In this document: piece after piece, positions 39,941 to 50,489 of the stretch
Numbering within the stretch: position 1 is the first letter of the stretch
How the letters are laid out: each line of letters begins with the position of its first letter
Assembly (NCBI RefSeq): GCF_009932475.1
Contig: NZ_BJOV01000005.1
Coordinates: forward strand, 868,001-932,000
Direction: 5' to 3'
Length of the DNA: 64,000 bases
Source: Gordonia spumicola
GTDB taxonomy: Bacteria > Actinomycetota > Actinomycetes > Mycobacteriales > Mycobacteriaceae
Program-made: the position numbers and the translations under genes
The notes under the pieces: model-generated
What the model saw: the letters and a program-made list of their open reading frames with translations, nothing else
What the model was told of the DNA's origin: nothing
Database searches by the model: none

Positions 39941-41899
39941 TCAGGCGTGCCGGATCATCGGGACGCCGAGGGCGACGGCTGGGACACCGAACGCGTCGAC
40001 GAGTTCGGCGGCGTGGGGCCGGAGAGTCCCGCAGAGTTCGTTCACGCCGCGCCGGATGGCCTTGGCGCGTTCCACGCTCACGTGCCGGTGCATCAGGAAC
40101 CAGCCGAGATCGTCCTCCAGAAGTGAATAGACGAAGAGATCGCGGACCCGCTTCAGCAGGGTCCGCGTCTTCGTATCCGAGACCTTGCCGATGACGTCGA
40201 CCATGATCTCCAGCACGATCCGCTCGATGTGCGCGTCGCCGACCTTGATCAGGTGATCCTGTGTGGCGGTGAAGACCTCCTTGGCGTCCTCGTCCGGGTC
40301 CTGCGCGCGGCGCATCCTGTTGGCGGCCGTCCGCAGCAGGTGATCCTCCCGGTTCCTGACCAGGCGCAACTGGGTCCCGGGGTGCGTCAGGTCGCTGTTC
40401 TCGGGGTCCTCGTCCGAGTCGTCGAGCAGCGTCTGGACCACCTGGCGCGCGGCGGTCTTCTCCAAGGCCACGTCGCGGACCGTCGACGCGACGAAACGGA
40501 TCCAGCCGACGGCGTCGAGGTCGCTCACATCGTCGGCGTACGCGGTGAGCAGCTGCTTCGCGACGAGCTGGCGGAGGATCAGGTTGTCGCCCTCGAAGGT
40601 GGTGAACACGTCGATGTCGCCGCGCAGGCGTGACAGCCGGTTCTCGTCGAGGTAACCCGCGCCGCCGCACGCCTCGCGAGCCTCGCTGATCGCGCGCGAC
40701 GCGAGCGCGGTGTGACCGGCCTTGATCGCGGCGGCCTTCACCTCCAGCTTGCGGATCGCGTCCGGGTCGACGTCCGCCGGATCGGCGGTCTGCAGTTCGT
40801 GCAGTTCGGCGATCACCTCGTTCTGGGCGAGGGCGAACGCGTAGGCCCGCGCGACCAGCGGGAGCAGACGACGCTGGTGGGTCCGGTAGTCGAGGAGGAC
40901 CAGCTCGTCGTCCGCGCCCGGGGCGGAGAACTGGCGTCGGACGAGCGCGTACTTCACGGCGAGCGCAAGGCCGAGGCGGCCCGTCGCGCCCGCCGCCGCG
41001 CCGACCGTCACGCGACCGCGGATCAACGTTCCGAGCATCGTGAAGAACCGACGGTTGTCGGACTCGATGGGACTCGAGTAGGTGCCGTCGGCGGCGACGT
41101 CCGCGTACCTGTTCAACAGGTCCCCGCGCGGGATGCGGACCTCGTCGAACACGATCCGGCCGTTGTCGACGCCCGGAAGCCCGCCCTTGTATCCGCAGTC
41201 GGACGTGGTCACACCGGGCAGATCGGCGCCGTCGGCGTCGCGGATCGGCACCACGAAGCAGTGCACGCCGCGGCTCGTCGGCTCCTCGCCCGGGCCAGCG
41301 GTGACGAGCTGGGCGAACACCGCGGCATAGTGCGCATGCGCCGCGGCTCCGCCGATGTAGTCCTTGCGGGCGCCCGGCGTGGGGGAGTCGATGACGAACT
41401 CGCCGGTCGCCGCGTCGTAGGTCGCGGTGGTCTCCAACGCCTGCACATTGGAGCCGTGTCCGGTCTCGGTCATCGCGAAGCAGCCGACGACGTCGAGGTC
41501 GATGAGCCCCCGCACGTACTTGTCGTGATGACGCTCGGTGCCGAGGTTCTCCACCGCCCCGCCGAACAGTCCCCACTGGACGCCGGCCTTGACCATCAAC
41601 GACAGGTCGCCGTATCCGAGCGTCTCGATCGCGGTGACCGCGGCGCCGACGTCGCCGGTTCCGCCGTGCTCGGGTCGGAAACCGTCCGCGGGGAACCCGA
41701 GCGGCACCATCGCCCGCATCTGCTCCAGCATGTCGGCGCGGTAGTCGTCCAGGGCGACACCCGATCGGGGGACCAGCGACTCGTCCTCGATGTGGCCGCG
41801 GACGACGTCGCGGGTGGCCGACCAGCGACCGTCGAGAACCTCCTTCAGCGCCGTCGTCAGATCGTCGGTGGAGACGGGGGCGGCGTCGGTGTTGGTCAT
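39941..41899 (-). CDS. acyl-CoA dehydrogenase/oxidase family protein
   Basis: A 652-residue protein of acyl-CoA oxidase size. The FAD-binding segment VVGCFAMTETGHGSNVQALE (about 140-159), VDNGRIVFDEVRIPR, and the catalytic base region with ISEAREACGGAGYLDENRLS and VFTTFEGDNLILRQL are diagnostic. It would oxidise long-chain acyl-CoA in beta-oxidation, using oxygen or electron-transfer flavoprotein. It is divergent from tesB by 62 bp, and the pairing of a thioesterase and an oxidase is suggestive of shared lipid turnover. It is part of the block that separates pdxS from tesB-pdxT. Confidence 0.88.
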   Translation of the reverse strand: MTNTDAAPVSTDDLTTALKEVLDGRWSATRDVVRGHIEDESLVPRSGVALDDYRADMLEQMRAMVPLGFPADGFRPEHGGTGDVGAAVTAIETLGYGDLSLMVKAGVQWGLFGGAVENLGTERHHDKYVRGLIDLDVVGCFAMTETGHGSNVQALETTATYDAATGEFVIDSPTPGARKDYIGGAAAHAHYAAVFAQLVTAGPGEEPTSRGVHCFVVPIRDADGADLPGVTTSDCGYKGGLPGVDNGRIVFDEVRIPRGDLLNRYADVAADGTYSSPIESDNRRFFTMLGTLIRGRVTVGAAAGATGRLGLALAVKYALVRRQFSAPGADDELVLLDYRTHQRRLLPLVARAYAFALAQNEVIAELHELQTADPADVDPDAIRKLEVKAAAIKAGHTALASRAISEAREACGGAGYLDENRLSRLRGDIDVFTTFEGDNLILRQLVAKQLLTAYADDVSDLDAVGWIRFVASTVRDVALEKTAARQVVQTLLDDSDEDPENSDLTHPGTQLRLVRNREDHLLRTAANRMRRAQDPDEDAKEVFTATQDHLIKVGDAHIERIVLEIMVDVIGKVSDTKTRTLLKRVRDLFVYSLLEDDLGWFLMHRHVSVERAKAIRRGVNELCGTLRPHAAELVDAFGVPAVALGVPMIRHA

Positions 41900-41961
41900 G
41901 CGCCCGACCCTACCGACCCTCGGATGGTTCCGCCGCCGCGTCGTGAGGGATAATTCTCCCT

Positions 41962-42825
41962 GTGCCTGACATCGAGGAGATCCTGTCCGTAGAACGGATC
42001 GACGACGACATCTACCGCGGCGGCGCGTTCGCCAGCGCCCTGCGCCGCACGTTCGGCGGCCAGGTCGCGGGCCAGGCGCTCGTCGCCGCGACGAGGACGG
42101 TGTCGTCCGAGTTCGCGGTGCACTCGCTGCACGGCTACTTCCTCCGGCCGGGCAAGCCCGATCAGCCCGCGGTCTTCCTCGTCGAACGCATCCGAGACGG
42201 GCGGTCGTTCGTCACCCGCCGCGTGACCGGCGTGCAGAACGGCGAGACGATCTTCTCCATGTCGGCGTCGTTCCACATCGTCGACGATCACGGCATCGAG
42301 CACCAGGACTCGATGCCGCCCGCGCCCGATCCGGAGACTCTGGCCGATCAGCAGGACAAGCGGGACCAGTTGCGCGGCAACGCGAAGGTGTTCTTCTCCG
42401 AGTGGGAGAACTTCGACATCCGCATCGTGCCCCGGGACCGGCTCGTCACCAACGACGCCTTCGCGGCGCAGCAACGGGTGTGGTTCCGCTACCGCAAGCC
42501 GCTGCCCGACGACCAGCTGCTCCACGTGTGCACGCTCGCGTACATGAGCGACATGACGCTGCTCGGCTCGTCCGCGACCGCCCACCGCGGCGTCGAGACC
42601 CAGAACGCGTCCTTGGACCACGCCATGTGGTTCCTGCGTCCGTTCCGGGCGGACGACTGGCTGCTCTACGACCAGACGTCGCCGTCGGCGGGCGGTGCGC
42701 GGGCGCTTACCCAGGGTCGGATCTTCGACCGCGCGGGCCGGATGGTCGCCGCGGTCACCCAGGAGGGGCTGACGCGCACCGGTGTACCGCATTCGATCGC
42801 GAGCGTGACCAGGCCCGCCACGTGA
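41962..42825 (+). CDS. tesB: acyl-CoA thioesterase II (TesB)
   Basis: A 287-residue double hotdog thioesterase from GTG 41962. Recognised segments: [57 protein letters not shown] and the C-terminal [20 protein letters not shown] with its catalytic Gln/Asp region. It hydrolyses medium to long acyl-CoA. It corresponds to Rv2605c and overlaps pdxT by 4 bp (GTGA). Confidence 0.95.
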   Translation: MPDIEEILSVERIDDDIYRGGAFASALRRTFGGQVAGQALVAATRTVSSEFAVHSLHGYFLRPGKPDQPAVFLVERIRDGRSFVTRRVTGVQNGETIFSMSASFHIVDDHGIEHQDSMPPAPDPETLADQQDKRDQLRGNAKVFFSEWENFDIRIVPRDRLVTNDAFAAQQRVWFRYRKPLPDDQLLHVCTLAYMSDMTLLGSSATAHRGVETQNASLDHAMWFLRPFRADDWLLYDQTSPSAGGARALTQGRIFDRAGRMVAAVTQEGLTRTGVPHSIASVTRPAT

Positions 42826-43433
42826 GCCCGACGATCGGCGTTCTCGCCCTGCAGGGGGACGTGCGCGAACACACCGCGGCCCTCGTCGAGGCGGGGGCGC
42901 ACGCACTGCCGGTCCGGCGGGTGTCCGAACTCGACCGCGTGGACGGCATCGTCATCCCCGGCGGGGAGTCGACGACGATGAGCAAACTGCTCGGCGTGTT
43001 CGACCTCTACGATCCGCTCGTGGACCGCCTGCGCGACGGACTGCCCGCCTACGGGTCGTGCGCGGGCATGATCATGTTGGCGTCCACGATCCTGGACACC
43101 CGAGCCGACGCGCGCCACCTCGACGCGCTCGACGTCACGGTCCGACGCAACGCGTTCGGTCGGCAGGTCGAGTCGTTCGAGACCGACCTGCAGTTCGCAG
43201 GCATCACCGACCTGCCGGGGGCCGATCCGATGCGGGCTGTGTTCATCCGCGCGCCGTGGGTCGAATCGGTCGGCGCCGGAGTCGACGTGCTCGCGACGGT
43301 CCCCGACGGCCCGGCGGCCGGGCGTGTCGTCGCCGTACGGCAGCGGAACGTGCTGGCGACGTCGTTCCACCCCGAGGTCACCGGGGACCACCGAGTGCAC
43401 CGCTTCTTCGTCGACATGGTCGCGGGAGCGTAG
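42822..43433 (+). CDS. pdxT: PdxT glutaminase subunit of PLP synthase
   Basis: A 203-residue class I amidotransferase. [12 protein letters not shown] at the start, [11 protein letters not shown] (oxyanion), [12 protein letters not shown] with the nucleophile Cys (about 81), and [12 protein letters not shown] with the catalytic His and Glu. It supplies ammonia to PdxS. GTG 42822 is coupled to the tesB stop. Confidence 0.96.
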   Translation: MSPTIGVLALQGDVREHTAALVEAGAHALPVRRVSELDRVDGIVIPGGESTTMSKLLGVFDLYDPLVDRLRDGLPAYGSCAGMIMLASTILDTRADARHLDALDVTVRRNAFGRQVESFETDLQFAGITDLPGADPMRAVFIRAPWVESVGAGVDVLATVPDGPAAGRVVAVRQRNVLATSFHPEVTGDHRVHRFFVDMVAGA

Positions 43434-43467
43434 GATTTCACAGTCGTAAACGGAAGGAAGCACCACT

Positions 43468-44223
43468 ATGAGCGGCCACTCCAAATGGGCCACCACCAAG
43501 CACAAGAAGGCGGTCATCGACGCCAAGCGCGGCAAGATGTTCGCCAAGCTGATCAAGAACATCGAGGTGGCGGCTCGTACCGGTGGCGGTGACCCGGCGG
43601 GCAACCCGACGCTCTTCGACGCGATCCAGAAGGCCAAGAAGTCGTCGGTCCCCAACGACAACATCGAACGCGCGCGCAAGCGCGGCGGCGGTGAAGAGGG
43701 CGGCGGAGCCGACTGGCAGACCATCATGTACGAGGGCTACGGCCCCAACGGTGTCGCGATCCTCATCGAGTGCCTCACCGACAACCGCAACCGTGCGGCG
43801 GGCGAGGTCCGCACCGCGATGACCCGCAACGGCGGCAACATGGCCGATCCGGGTTCGGTGTCGTACCTGTTCGCGCGCAAGGGCGTCGTCACCCTGGACA
43901 AGGGCGACCAGACCGAGGACGACGTGCTCATGGCGGTGCTCGACGCGGGCGCCGAAGAAGTCACCGACCTCGGCGAGCAGTTCGAGATCGTCAGCGAGCC
44001 GACCGACCTCATCGCCGTGCGCACCGCACTGCAGGAGGCGGGCATCGACTACGAGTCGGCCGAGCCCGACTTCCGTGCGTCGGTCGAGGTCGCCGTCGAC
44101 GCCGACGGCGCACGCAAGATGTTCAAGCTCATCGACGCGCTCGAAGACTCCGACGATGTGCAGAACGTCTACAGCAATGTCGACATCAGCGACGAGGTCC
44201 TCGCAGAGCTCGACAACGACTGA
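43468..44223 (+). CDS. yebC: YebC/PmpR-family transcriptional or translational regulator
   Basis: A 251-residue protein. The highly conserved N-terminus [20 protein letters not shown], the middle [20 protein letters not shown] and the C-terminal [15 protein letters not shown] are diagnostic. Family members bind DNA, and some have been shown to relieve ribosome stalling at proline stretches. A ribosome site GGAAGG precedes. It corresponds to Rv2603c and its stop overlaps the ruvC control region. Confidence 0.95.
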   Translation: MSGHSKWATTKHKKAVIDAKRGKMFAKLIKNIEVAARTGGGDPAGNPTLFDAIQKAKKSSVPNDNIERARKRGGGEEGGGADWQTIMYEGYGPNGVAILIECLTDNRNRAAGEVRTAMTRNGGNMADPGSVSYLFARKGVVTLDKGDQTEDDVLMAVLDAGAEEVTDLGEQFEIVSEPTDLIAVRTALQEAGIDYESAEPDFRASVEVAVDADGARKMFKLIDALEDSDDVQNVYSNVDISDEVLAELDND

Positions 44224-44228
44224 TAGTC

Positions 44229-44244
44229 TCGAACAAACGTTCGT
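44229..44244 (+). promoter_or_regulatory. LexA (SOS) box upstream of ruvCAB
   Basis: TCGAACAAACGTTCGT matches TCGAAC-N4-GTTCGA with one difference at the last base, 43 bp before ruvC. A GATAGT -10-like hexamer (44222-44227) lies just upstream. The ruv genes are LexA targets in mycobacteria. Confidence 0.8.
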
Positions 44245-44286
44245 TGCGATCGGCGCGGCGCGGTTGTTCGGAGAGTGGGTCGTCTC

Positions 44287-44856
44287 ATGCGGGTGATGGG
44301 CGTCGATCCGGGTCTCACCCGATGTGGTGTGGCGCTGGTCGAGTCGACGGGCGGACGCGGCGTCACGGCGCTCGACGTCGACGTGGTCCGCACCCCGGCC
44401 GACATGGAGTTGGCCGAGCGGCTGCTCGCCGTGCACCGCGGCGTCGAGCACTGGCTCGACACGCATGAGCCGGACGTCGTCGCGGTCGAGCGGGTCTTCG
44501 CGCAGCGGCAGGTCAGCACGGCGATGGGCACGGCGCAGGCCGCGGGCGTCGTCGCGCTGGCCGCGGCGCAGCGCGGGATCCCGGTGCGGTTCCACACGCC
44601 GTCCGAGGTGAAGGCGGCCGTGACCGGCTCCGGCCGCGCCGACAAGGCGCAGGTCACGGCCATGATCACCCGGATCCTCGGGCTGCAGACGCCGCCGAAG
44701 CCCGCCGACGCGGCGGACGCGCTTGCGCTCGCGGTGTGCCACTGCTGGCGAGGGCCGGTCAACGAACGGATGGAGGCGGCCGCGCGCGCGGCGAAGGCCG
44801 CACAGGAACGTCATCGTGCCCGCCTGCGGGCGGCACGGGAGGAGGCAGCCCGATGA
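44287..44856 (+). CDS. ruvC: Holliday junction endonuclease RuvC
   Basis: A 189-residue protein from ATG 44287 (GTG 44275 less likely). RNase H-like fold with catalytic acids: [14 protein letters not shown] (Asp), [14 protein letters not shown] (Glu), [10 protein letters not shown] and [16 protein letters not shown] (Asp pair). It resolves Holliday junctions with RuvAB. Coupled to ruvA by ATGA. The C-terminus has an extra Ala/Arg-rich helix. Confidence 0.97.
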   Translation: MRVMGVDPGLTRCGVALVESTGGRGVTALDVDVVRTPADMELAERLLAVHRGVEHWLDTHEPDVVAVERVFAQRQVSTAMGTAQAAGVVALAAAQRGIPVRFHTPSEVKAAVTGSGRADKAQVTAMITRILGLQTPPKPADAADALALAVCHCWRGPVNERMEAAARAAKAAQERHRARLRAAREEAAR

Positions 44857-45446
44857 TCGCGTCCGTGTCCGGTGAAGTCATCGACATCGCCCTCGATCAC
44901 GCCGTCGTCGAATGCGGGGGAGTCGGCTACCGCGTGCTCGCGACGCCGCCGACGCTCGGTCGTCTCACCCGCGGCGAACACGCGAGGCTCTTGACGTCGA
45001 TGATCGTCCGTGAGGACTCGATGACGCTGTACGGCTTCACCGACCCGGAGGCGCGCGACCTGTTCGGGCTGCTGCAGACCGTCACCGGGGTGGGACCGCG
45101 GTTGGCGATGGCGACCCTCGCCGTCCTCGAACCCGACAGCCTGCGCCGGGCACTCGCCGAGTCGGACGCCAAGGCGCTCACCGCGGTCCCCGGCATCGGC
45201 AAGCGCGTCGCCGAGCGCCTCGTCGTCGAACTTCGCGACAAGGTCGACGCGGGTTCGGCGGCCGCCGGAATCCCCGGGGCCGCGCCCGCGGGGGTCGGCG
45301 GACAGGTGACCGAGGCGCTCGTCGGGCTCGGGTTCACCGAGAACGCCGCGCAACAGGCCGTCGCCGCGGTGCTGGCCGCCCAGCCGGACGCCGACTCGTC
45401 GACGCTGCTGCGCACGGCGCTCGCAGGCCTCGGTCCGCGTCGATGA
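44853..45446 (+). CDS. ruvA: Holliday junction DNA helicase subunit RuvA
   Basis: A 197-residue protein. The N-terminal OB fold begins [20 protein letters not shown]. The helix-hairpin-helix pair is [15 protein letters not shown] and [17 protein letters not shown], and a flexible Ala/Gly linker leads to the RuvB-binding domain ([19 protein letters not shown]). It overlaps both ruvC and ruvB by 4 bp. Confidence 0.97.
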   Translation: MIASVSGEVIDIALDHAVVECGGVGYRVLATPPTLGRLTRGEHARLLTSMIVREDSMTLYGFTDPEARDLFGLLQTVTGVGPRLAMATLAVLEPDSLRRALAESDAKALTAVPGIGKRVAERLVVELRDKVDAGSAAAGIPGAAPAGVGGQVTEALVGLGFTENAAQQAVAAVLAAQPDADSSTLLRTALAGLGPRR

Positions 45447-46510
45447 CCGACGACTTCGACGACGATCGTCTCACCGGGGCGGAGGCGGTCCCCGCCGACC
45501 GCGACCTCGACGCGAGCCTGCGGCCGTCGAGCCTGCACGACTTCATCGGCCAGCCGAAGGTCCGTGAGCAGCTCGAACTCGTGCTCCATGCGGCGCGTGC
45601 GCGCGGACGCACCCCCGACCACATCCTGCTGTCCGGTCCTCCCGGGCTCGGCAAGACGTCGCTCGCCATGATCATCGCAGGCGAGATGGGCGCCGCCATC
45701 CGGATCACCTCGGGGCCGGCGCTCGAACGGGCGGGCGACCTCGCCGCGATGCTGTCGAATCTCGTCGAAGGCGACGTGCTGTTCATCGACGAGATCCACC
45801 GCATCGCACGTCCGGCCGAAGAGATGCTGTACCTGGCGATGGAGGACTTCCGGGTCGACGTCGTCGTCGGCAAGGGGCCCGGCGCCACCTCGATTCCCCT
45901 CGACATCGCGCCGTTCACGCTGGTGGGGGCGACGACCCGGTCCGGTGCGCTCACCGGCCCGTTGCGCGACCGGTTCGGGTTCACCGCTCACATGGAGTTC
46001 TACGAGCCCGCCGAACTGGTCCGCGTGCTCACTCGCTCCGCGCACATCCTCGGCATCGACATCGACGACGAGGCCGCCGTGGAGGTGGCGGGCCGCTCCC
46101 GCGGCACGCCACGCATCGCGAACCGCCTGCTGCGCCGTGTCCGCGACTACGCGGAGGTCCGCGGCGACGGCCGCGTGGACCTCGTCGCGGCCCGTGCGGC
46201 GCTCGCCGTCTACGACGTGGACGAACTAGGACTCGACCGACTCGACCGGGCGGTCCTCGGCGCGCTCGTCCGCGGGTTCGGCGGCGGACCCGTCGGCGTG
46301 TCGACGCTCGCCGTCGCCGTCGGGGAGGAGTCGGCCACCGTCGAAGAGGTCTGCGAACCGTTCCTCGTCCGGGCTGGCATGATCGCCCGCACCCCGCGCG
46401 GCCGCGTCGCCACCGCGGCCGCCTGGCATCACCTGAACCTGACTCCGCCGCCCGACGCCATCGATCGCGTCCACGGCGTCCGCGCCCGCGAAGAGACCCT
46501 CTTCGACTGA
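45443..46510 (+). CDS. ruvB: Holliday junction DNA helicase RuvB
   Basis: A 355-residue AAA+ motor. Walker [17 protein letters not shown] (about 65-80), Walker [15 protein letters not shown], sensor 1 [20 protein letters not shown], arginine finger region and winged-helix C-terminus with [14 protein letters not shown] and RTPRGRVAT. Last gene of the SOS-controlled ruvCAB operon, convergent with the WD40 gene 16 bp away. Confidence 0.98.
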   Translation: MTDDFDDDRLTGAEAVPADRDLDASLRPSSLHDFIGQPKVREQLELVLHAARARGRTPDHILLSGPPGLGKTSLAMIIAGEMGAAIRITSGPALERAGDLAAMLSNLVEGDVLFIDEIHRIARPAEEMLYLAMEDFRVDVVVGKGPGATSIPLDIAPFTLVGATTRSGALTGPLRDRFGFTAHMEFYEPAELVRVLTRSAHILGIDIDDEAAVEVAGRSRGTPRIANRLLRRVRDYAEVRGDGRVDLVAARAALAVYDVDELGLDRLDRAVLGALVRGFGGGPVGVSTLAVAVGEESATVEEVCEPFLVRAGMIARTPRGRVATAAAWHHLNLTPPPDAIDRVHGVRAREETLFD

Positions 46511-46526
46511 TCCTGGGCCCGGCGGC

Positions 46527-49500
46527 CTACGGACACGGCGGCGAGTAGGGGAGACCGGGCACATACGTGTCCCACTCGGTCTCGGTGATCTCGTCGCCGA
46601 GGCGGGCGCACTCGGCGTCGATCAGCGCGTCGGGGTCGAGCGTCCACGACTCGACGCGACCACCGGCGCCGGACGCCAGGAAGGCCCCGTCGCCGATGAA
46701 CCGGACGTCGTAGACGTTGCCGGGGAACGAGTGGATCACCATGGCCTCGCTCGGAGTGTCGCCGTCGAGGCTCCACACCCAGATCTCCGAGTTGCTGCCG
46801 CCCGCGATCAGGTGCCGACCGTCGGGGGAGAACGCGGCCGAGTACGGCTGTCCCGCCGGCCCGGTCAGGCGAGCCGTCTCGCGCGGCGACGTCGGGTCGC
46901 CGATGTCGGCGACGGCCACCACTCGATCCTCCGACGTGGCGACGAGCCTGCGCCCGGTGCTGTCGAATCGAGTGGACAGCACGGCCGCCTTGAACGTCAG
47001 CGGATCGGGGTGCGCGAGTGGTCGGTCGGGTCGACTGACGTCGACGAGCCGCACCTGGCCGGTCGTCGTCGCGACCGCCATCGACGTCCCGTCGGGGCTG
47101 AGCGAGGTCCACCAGACGCCGCCGCCCGCGTCGAACGTCCCGACGGTCCGCGGTCGTGTCGGATCGTGGGCGTCGATGATCGTCACGATCCGCGACTCGA
47201 CGCCGCCGGTCACCGCGAGGTGCGACACCGGGCTGTAGTCGACGGTCTCGTTGAGACCCGTCTCGGCCCTGGTGGAGCCGACGACGTGCGGCCTCGCCGG
47301 ATCGGACACATCGGCGAATGCGACGGTGCCGTCCGCTGAGCCGATCGCGAGCCAGCGCCCGTCGGGCGTCGTGACGACGGCGCCCGAGTACACCGTGCCG
47401 TCCGGGGGGACGAGGTCGGGTCCGGCGCTGACGTAGGCGCCGTCGACGAGCCGCCACTGCGTGATCTTCCCTCGGTCGGACGGGTCGGCGGCGAACATCC
47501 TGCTGCCCGAGGGCGTCGCCGGGACCTGGAAGACGTTCTTGGTGCCGACCTGCAGCACGTTGCGGGCCGGCGGCCAGTCCATGACGCGGCCGTCGTCGCT
47601 GGCGACGATCACGTGATCACCGACGAACAGCGCGGCGGACGAGTTGGCCGCGGTCGGCAGACGACGCGGCGGGTCCGCGGGCGCAGCCACGTCGTAGACG
47701 CTCACCGAGTTGTCCGACCCGGTCGTCAGCAGGTGCGATCCGGTGGCGTCCGAGCGCACCGATCGTGCCCAACTCGTGAAGCCGGTGAACTGGGTGGTGA
47801 GTTTCGGCGCCGCCGGATCGGACACGTCGTAGACGTCCACCGTCCTGCTCCGCAGCGCCGCGGCCAGTCGCCCGTCGGGCAGGTAGCTGAGTCCTTGGGC
47901 GAGCTGATTGGGGGTGCCGCTGAGCGCGATCTGCCCGGCGTCGGTGATCCGCCCGCCGTCGACGCGCCAGAGGTCGATCCGGTGGGTGGCCGTCGATGAC
48001 GCCATCGACCGCGAGTCGGCGGAGAACGTGACCGCCCCGTCGACGCCCATCACCTTGTCGGGCAGGGCGACGCGCGTCCAACCGCCCGCCGCATCCGCCG
48101 TCCACACGTGCAGACCCGTTCCGGTGACGGTGGCCGCGAGTGTCCGGCCGTCGGGGCTGAGAGCGAGCGCGTTCGCGTCGCCTGTCACGTCGGTCAACGA
48201 GTACTTCTTGACCGGACGCTTCGCGTCGGTGATGTCCCAGACGTTCACCGCGCCGCGCCCGCCGAGATAGACGGTTGCACCGTCCGACGACAGGGCGATG
48301 CCGCCGATCAGCTTGTCCGCGGTGGTGTCGCCCGCACGGAAATCGCCGATCTGAGCGGTGATCCCGTGCTCGTCGGCGGTGAACACGCGGACCTGCCCGC
48401 TGCCGCCCGCGGCGACGATCCGTCCCGGAGCCTGCGCGAGCAGCGTGGAGCCGCCGTCGCCCGCGAACCGGATCGGGACCGAACCGGACAGGGTGTCGCT
48501 GAGGGTCGACCTGGCTTCGACGGTCGGCGACTGCCGGTACGCGACCATCGCGAGTTGCGCGGCGAGCAGCGGGTCGCGGTCCCGCAGTTGATCGGCCTGG
48601 ACCGCGATCTGTCGGCTCGCGGTCTCCATCCGCGCGCGGTCCGCACGCTCGGTCTGGTCGTTGGCCTTGATGACGAACACGACGGCGGTCACCGCGGCGA
48701 TCAACGCGACGACGCCGAAGACGGTCGCGAACAGCGCGGCCCGCCGGAGCTGCGCGGTCCGGCGGCGTTCGATGTCGACCTTGGCGGCGTCCGCGGCGCG
48801 CGCCGACGCCAGGAACTCGCGGTTGGCCTGCGACAACTCGCTGTCGGGGAGAGTCTCGAACACTTCGAGCCTGCCCCGCTCGGGCAGGAGGCCGTCGGGC
48901 CGACCGTTGCTCTCCCACGTCTCCTGCAGTGTGCGCAGGCGACGGTGGAGCAGCAGCCGTTCGCGGTCGCCGTCGAGCCATTCACCGAGCCTCGGCCACG
49001 CGGTGAGGAGCGCCTCGTGAGCGAACTGGGCGTGCGTCGCGGTGACCGTGATGAGTCGTGCGTCGGCGAACGCGTCGAGCACCCGGGCCACCGGGTCGGA
49101 CGTGTCGGCCGCGTCGAGGTCGGCCAGGCGCACGGGTCGACGAGAGACGGTGTCCTCGTCGACGTTCACCATCGACAGGAGGGTGCGCCGGGCGACGACC
49201 CGGTCGGCGGGGGCGAAGTCGGCGTACACGCGTTCGGCGGCTAGCTCGACGGCGCCCGAGATGCGCCCGGTGGCGACGTAGTCGGCCAACGTCAGGTGGC
49301 GTCCGTCGGAACGCTCCCACACCGCGCGCAGCGCGTACGACAGCAACGGCAGGACGCCGGCGCCCGCCTGGCGGGACCCGTCGGTGGGAGCGACGTCGTC
49401 GAGCAGCAGCTCGACGAGCTCGTCGTCGACCACGAGGTCGGCGACGGCCGCGGGTCCGGTGATGATGCGCCGCATCTGCTCGCGGTCCATCGGCGGCACC

Positions 49501-50327
49501 ACCAGCTGCGCGTCGGCGAGCACACCGGCCAGTCCGGGCATCTCCGCCGCACGTCCGTAGAAGTCGGCGCGCAGCACGCCGACGGGGATCACGACCCGCC
49601 CGTCGATCACCTCCGCGAACGCCGCGTCGTACGCGACGAGCGCGTCCGCGCCGGCCTGGGTCCACAGCTCTTCCATCTGGTCGACGATCACGATCAGTGG
49701 GGACGCGGCGTCGGACGGGACGGCGGCGACGGCGGTCCGCAGTGCCGCCGCCGGATCGTCTCCCGGAGTGAAGACGACCGCGTGCCAGCCGTCGAGGGCC
49801 CGGCCCTCGGCGGTCTCGGCCATCAGACCGGCGCGGACGAGAGACGACTTGCCGACGCCCGACGATCCGACGACGAGCGCCGCGCGGAAGGCCGCGGCGT
49901 CGCCGGAGCCCGCGAGGTCGTCGCGACGGGCGCGCGCCTGGGCCGTGACGATCTCGACGAGTCGCGCCACCTGATCGTCGCGCCCGAAGAAGAGTCTGCC
50001 GTCGTCGGGCCCGAGCGGGTCGAGTCCGGGATAGGGCGACGCGGTCCGGGCCTTCCGCCGCCCGCCGCGCCTGCCGGTCCGCTGCACCGCGGCCCACCAC
50101 ATGTCGTGGCCCGCGGCGTCGGGCACACCGCACACGGACAGCACCCTCTCGAACATGTCGCGACTCGCGCGGGTGGGCGCGTGCTGGCCCGCGAACCAGC
50201 CGGCGACCGTGCCTTGCAGCGCGTCGGCCGCAGACGCGACGTCGCGGACGCTCAGGTCTGCGGCGACGCGCAGGTCAGTGAGTGCGCGACCGAGTTCTTC
50301 GCGGGAGGAGACGGCCTCCGGATGCAT
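46527..50327 (-). CDS. HTH-nSTAND NTPase-transmembrane-WD40 protein
   Basis: A 1266-residue protein. The N-terminus (8-66) is an XRE-like HTH (LGRALTDLRVAADLSVRDVA, TVAGWFAGQHAPTR). An nSTAND1-type NTPase follows after FFGRDDQVARLVE: Walker A LVVGSSGVGKSSLV (151-164) and Walker B LIVIVDQMEELW (211-222). One membrane helix (ATVFGVVALIAAVTAVVFVI, about 540-560) is followed by about 650 residues of WD40-like repeats (ALSPDGRTLAATVTG, TTPDGRWLAIGSADGTV). The HTH and NTPase should be cytoplasmic and the propeller outside. Such architectures occur in signalling and conflict systems. It is divergent from a small LuxR-type gene. Confidence 0.85.
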   Translation of the reverse strand: MHPEAVSSREELGRALTDLRVAADLSVRDVASAADALQGTVAGWFAGQHAPTRASRDMFERVLSVCGVPDAAGHDMWWAAVQRTGRRGGRRKARTASPYPGLDPLGPDDGRLFFGRDDQVARLVEIVTAQARARRDDLAGSGDAAAFRAALVVGSSGVGKSSLVRAGLMAETAEGRALDGWHAVVFTPGDDPAAALRTAVAAVPSDAASPLIVIVDQMEELWTQAGADALVAYDAAFAEVIDGRVVIPVGVLRADFYGRAAEMPGLAGVLADAQLVVPPMDREQMRRIITGPAAVADLVVDDELVELLLDDVAPTDGSRQAGAGVLPLLSYALRAVWERSDGRHLTLADYVATGRISGAVELAAERVYADFAPADRVVARRTLLSMVNVDEDTVSRRPVRLADLDAADTSDPVARVLDAFADARLITVTATHAQFAHEALLTAWPRLGEWLDGDRERLLLHRRLRTLQETWESNGRPDGLLPERGRLEVFETLPDSELSQANREFLASARAADAAKVDIERRRTAQLRRAALFATVFGVVALIAAVTAVVFVIKANDQTERADRARMETASRQIAVQADQLRDRDPLLAAQLAMVAYRQSPTVEARSTLSDTLSGSVPIRFAGDGGSTLLAQAPGRIVAAGGSGQVRVFTADEHGITAQIGDFRAGDTTADKLIGGIALSSDGATVYLGGRGAVNVWDITDAKRPVKKYSLTDVTGDANALALSPDGRTLAATVTGTGLHVWTADAAGGWTRVALPDKVMGVDGAVTFSADSRSMASSTATHRIDLWRVDGGRITDAGQIALSGTPNQLAQGLSYLPDGRLAAALRSRTVDVYDVSDPAAPKLTTQFTGFTSWARSVRSDATGSHLLTTGSDNSVSVYDVAAPADPPRRLPTAANSSAALFVGDHVIVASDDGRVMDWPPARNVLQVGTKNVFQVPATPSGSRMFAADPSDRGKITQWRLVDGAYVSAGPDLVPPDGTVYSGAVVTTPDGRWLAIGSADGTVAFADVSDPARPHVVGSTRAETGLNETVDYSPVSHLAVTGGVESRIVTIIDAHDPTRPRTVGTFDAGGGVWWTSLSPDGTSMAVATTTGQVRLVDVSRPDRPLAHPDPLTFKAAVLSTRFDSTGRRLVATSEDRVVAVADIGDPTSPRETARLTGPAGQPYSAAFSPDGRHLIAGGSNSEIWVWSLDGDTPSEAMVIHSFPGNVYDVRFIGDGAFLASGAGGRVESWTLDPDALIDAECARLGDEITETEWDTYVPGLPYSPPCP

Positions 50328-50489
50328 CGAGCTGGCCTTCCGTCAGGTCCATACGCCCAGGTCGGCGTATCGGAATGTGTATCGACTTGTGGTCAGACGA
50401 TAGTTCCACGCGATCGCGGCCCTGGCCGCGCGCCACGATGAGATTCATTCGAAACATCGATCATGTCCGCATAGTCGAGGAGGCACATC

